From: an uncultured Saprospiraceae bacterium
GTDB lineage: Bacteria > Bacteroidota > Bacteroidia > Chitinophagales > Saprospiraceae
Length of the DNA stretch: 24,549 bases
Direction: 5' to 3'
NCBI GenBank assembly: GCA_937959375.1
Contig: CALGLS010000449.1
Location: forward strand, 1-24,549
Shown: positions 24,177-24,549 of the stretch, piece after piece
How positions within the stretch are numbered: the first letter of the stretch is position 1
Layout: each line of letters opens with the position of its first letter
The notes under the pieces: model-generated
Database searches by the model: none
What the model was told of the DNA's origin: nothing
Seen by the model: only the letters and a program-made list of their open reading frames with translations
Position numbers and translations under genes: made by a program

Positions 24177-24549
24177 TTACTCCACAACCCAAGCCCCCTC
24201 CACCAATCGTACCTTAGCCGTCTTACTTTGAGTATTCATTCCTGCAGGGTCTCTAAGTGATATTTCTGCGGTTTCTGAATCAAACCACTTTGGTGTATAG
24301 GGTTTAAAGTCTGTCATTTCTTTTTCCATAAGGACAGCAAGTCTATCGTTTTTGAATCCTAATATCTGAATGCCATTTTTCGTTTGTCCATTTCCGGAAT
24401 CAGCATTGACGACAATCATGTGTTGCCCATCAGGAGCTATTTTCGGGAATCCCCATATTGCTTTTTCACGTCCAGATTTATCATTGATGAGTAAGTAAGT
24501 ATAACCTTCAGCTCTAGTAGCACGAACGACGAAGCTACTCATCTTTGGA
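24177..24549 (-). CDS. Unrecognised protein, C-terminal part (partial at right edge)
   Basis: The frame is open to the window edge, so the Met at 24542 is probably internal. The last 121 residues or more look like strands of a beta-propeller or YncE/WD40-like fold: YTYLLINDKSG, then IWGFPKIAPDGQHMIVVN, NGIQILGFKNDRLAVL and KWFDSETAEISL. The spacing and the 'P.IAPDG..M' pattern are typical of one propeller blade. There is no recognisable sorting domain at the C-terminus (ends LVEGAWVVE). I cannot name it. Cysteine is absent from the visible part. Confidence 0.65.
   Translation of the reverse strand, partial: PKMSSFVVRATRAEGYTYLLINDKSGREKAIWGFPKIAPDGQHMIVVNADSGNGQTKNGIQILGFKNDRLAVLMEKEMTDFKPYTPKWFDSETAEISLRDPAGMNTQSKTAKVRLVEGAWVVE

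Overview
The window looks like chromosomal DNA of a Bacteroidota member, probably near Saprospiria. The evidence is three type IX secretion (T9SS) substrates in a row (two type A sorting domains and one type B 'gliding motility-associated' CHU_C domain), absence of Shine-Dalgarno sequences, several matches to the Bacteroidota promoter element TAnnTTTG, and an AT-rich, low-Arg/Lys surface proteome. The class is inferred from protein style only. I see no rRNA, tRNA, CRISPR array, transposase or phage gene.

Layout. 1-2713 (minus): a membrane GT2 glycosyltransferase, cut by the left edge, preceded by a cysteine-rich TackOD1-type regulator; they look like one operon for polysaccharide synthesis and its control. 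2948-14311 (minus): three secreted T9SS cargo genes, a nearly bare sorting domain (122 aa), a 222-aa protein with one small beta domain, and a giant 3341-aa cell-surface protein with a nidogen-like N-terminus, 25 Ig-like repeats of 69-70 residues, five larger repeats, a SprB-like repeat and a CHU_C tail. 14842-16767 (minus): thrS. 16888-17049: a MITE-like foldback element. 17144-17908 (plus): pirin. 17972-19941 (minus): a TPR lipoprotein, a TlpA-like thiol-disulfide lipoprotein and dodecin. 20111-20488 (plus): methylglyoxal synthase. 20556-21170 (minus): DUF937 protein. 21398-22417 (plus): exported TPR protein. 22782-24026 (plus): an HD-domain/PycTM (DUF5706, Pycsar-effector-like) membrane protein whose HD metal site looks destroyed. 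24177-end (minus): C-terminal part of an unrecognised protein.

The most unusual items are (i) the giant surface protein, which runs about 2,945 residues without one lysine or arginine and whose first fifteen Ig-like repeats follow a strict A-B-C register of 627 bp; (ii) the HD-PycTM fusion with a degenerate HD site behind a strongly structured leader; (iii) the TackOD1-GT2 pair; and (iv) two intergenic foldback elements. No complete defence system is visible: the PycTM protein has no nucleotide cyclase partner here.

Gene starts were chosen by signal peptides, conserved N-termini and the TAnnTTTG promoter element. Functional calls rest on recognised motifs; no database search was possible.
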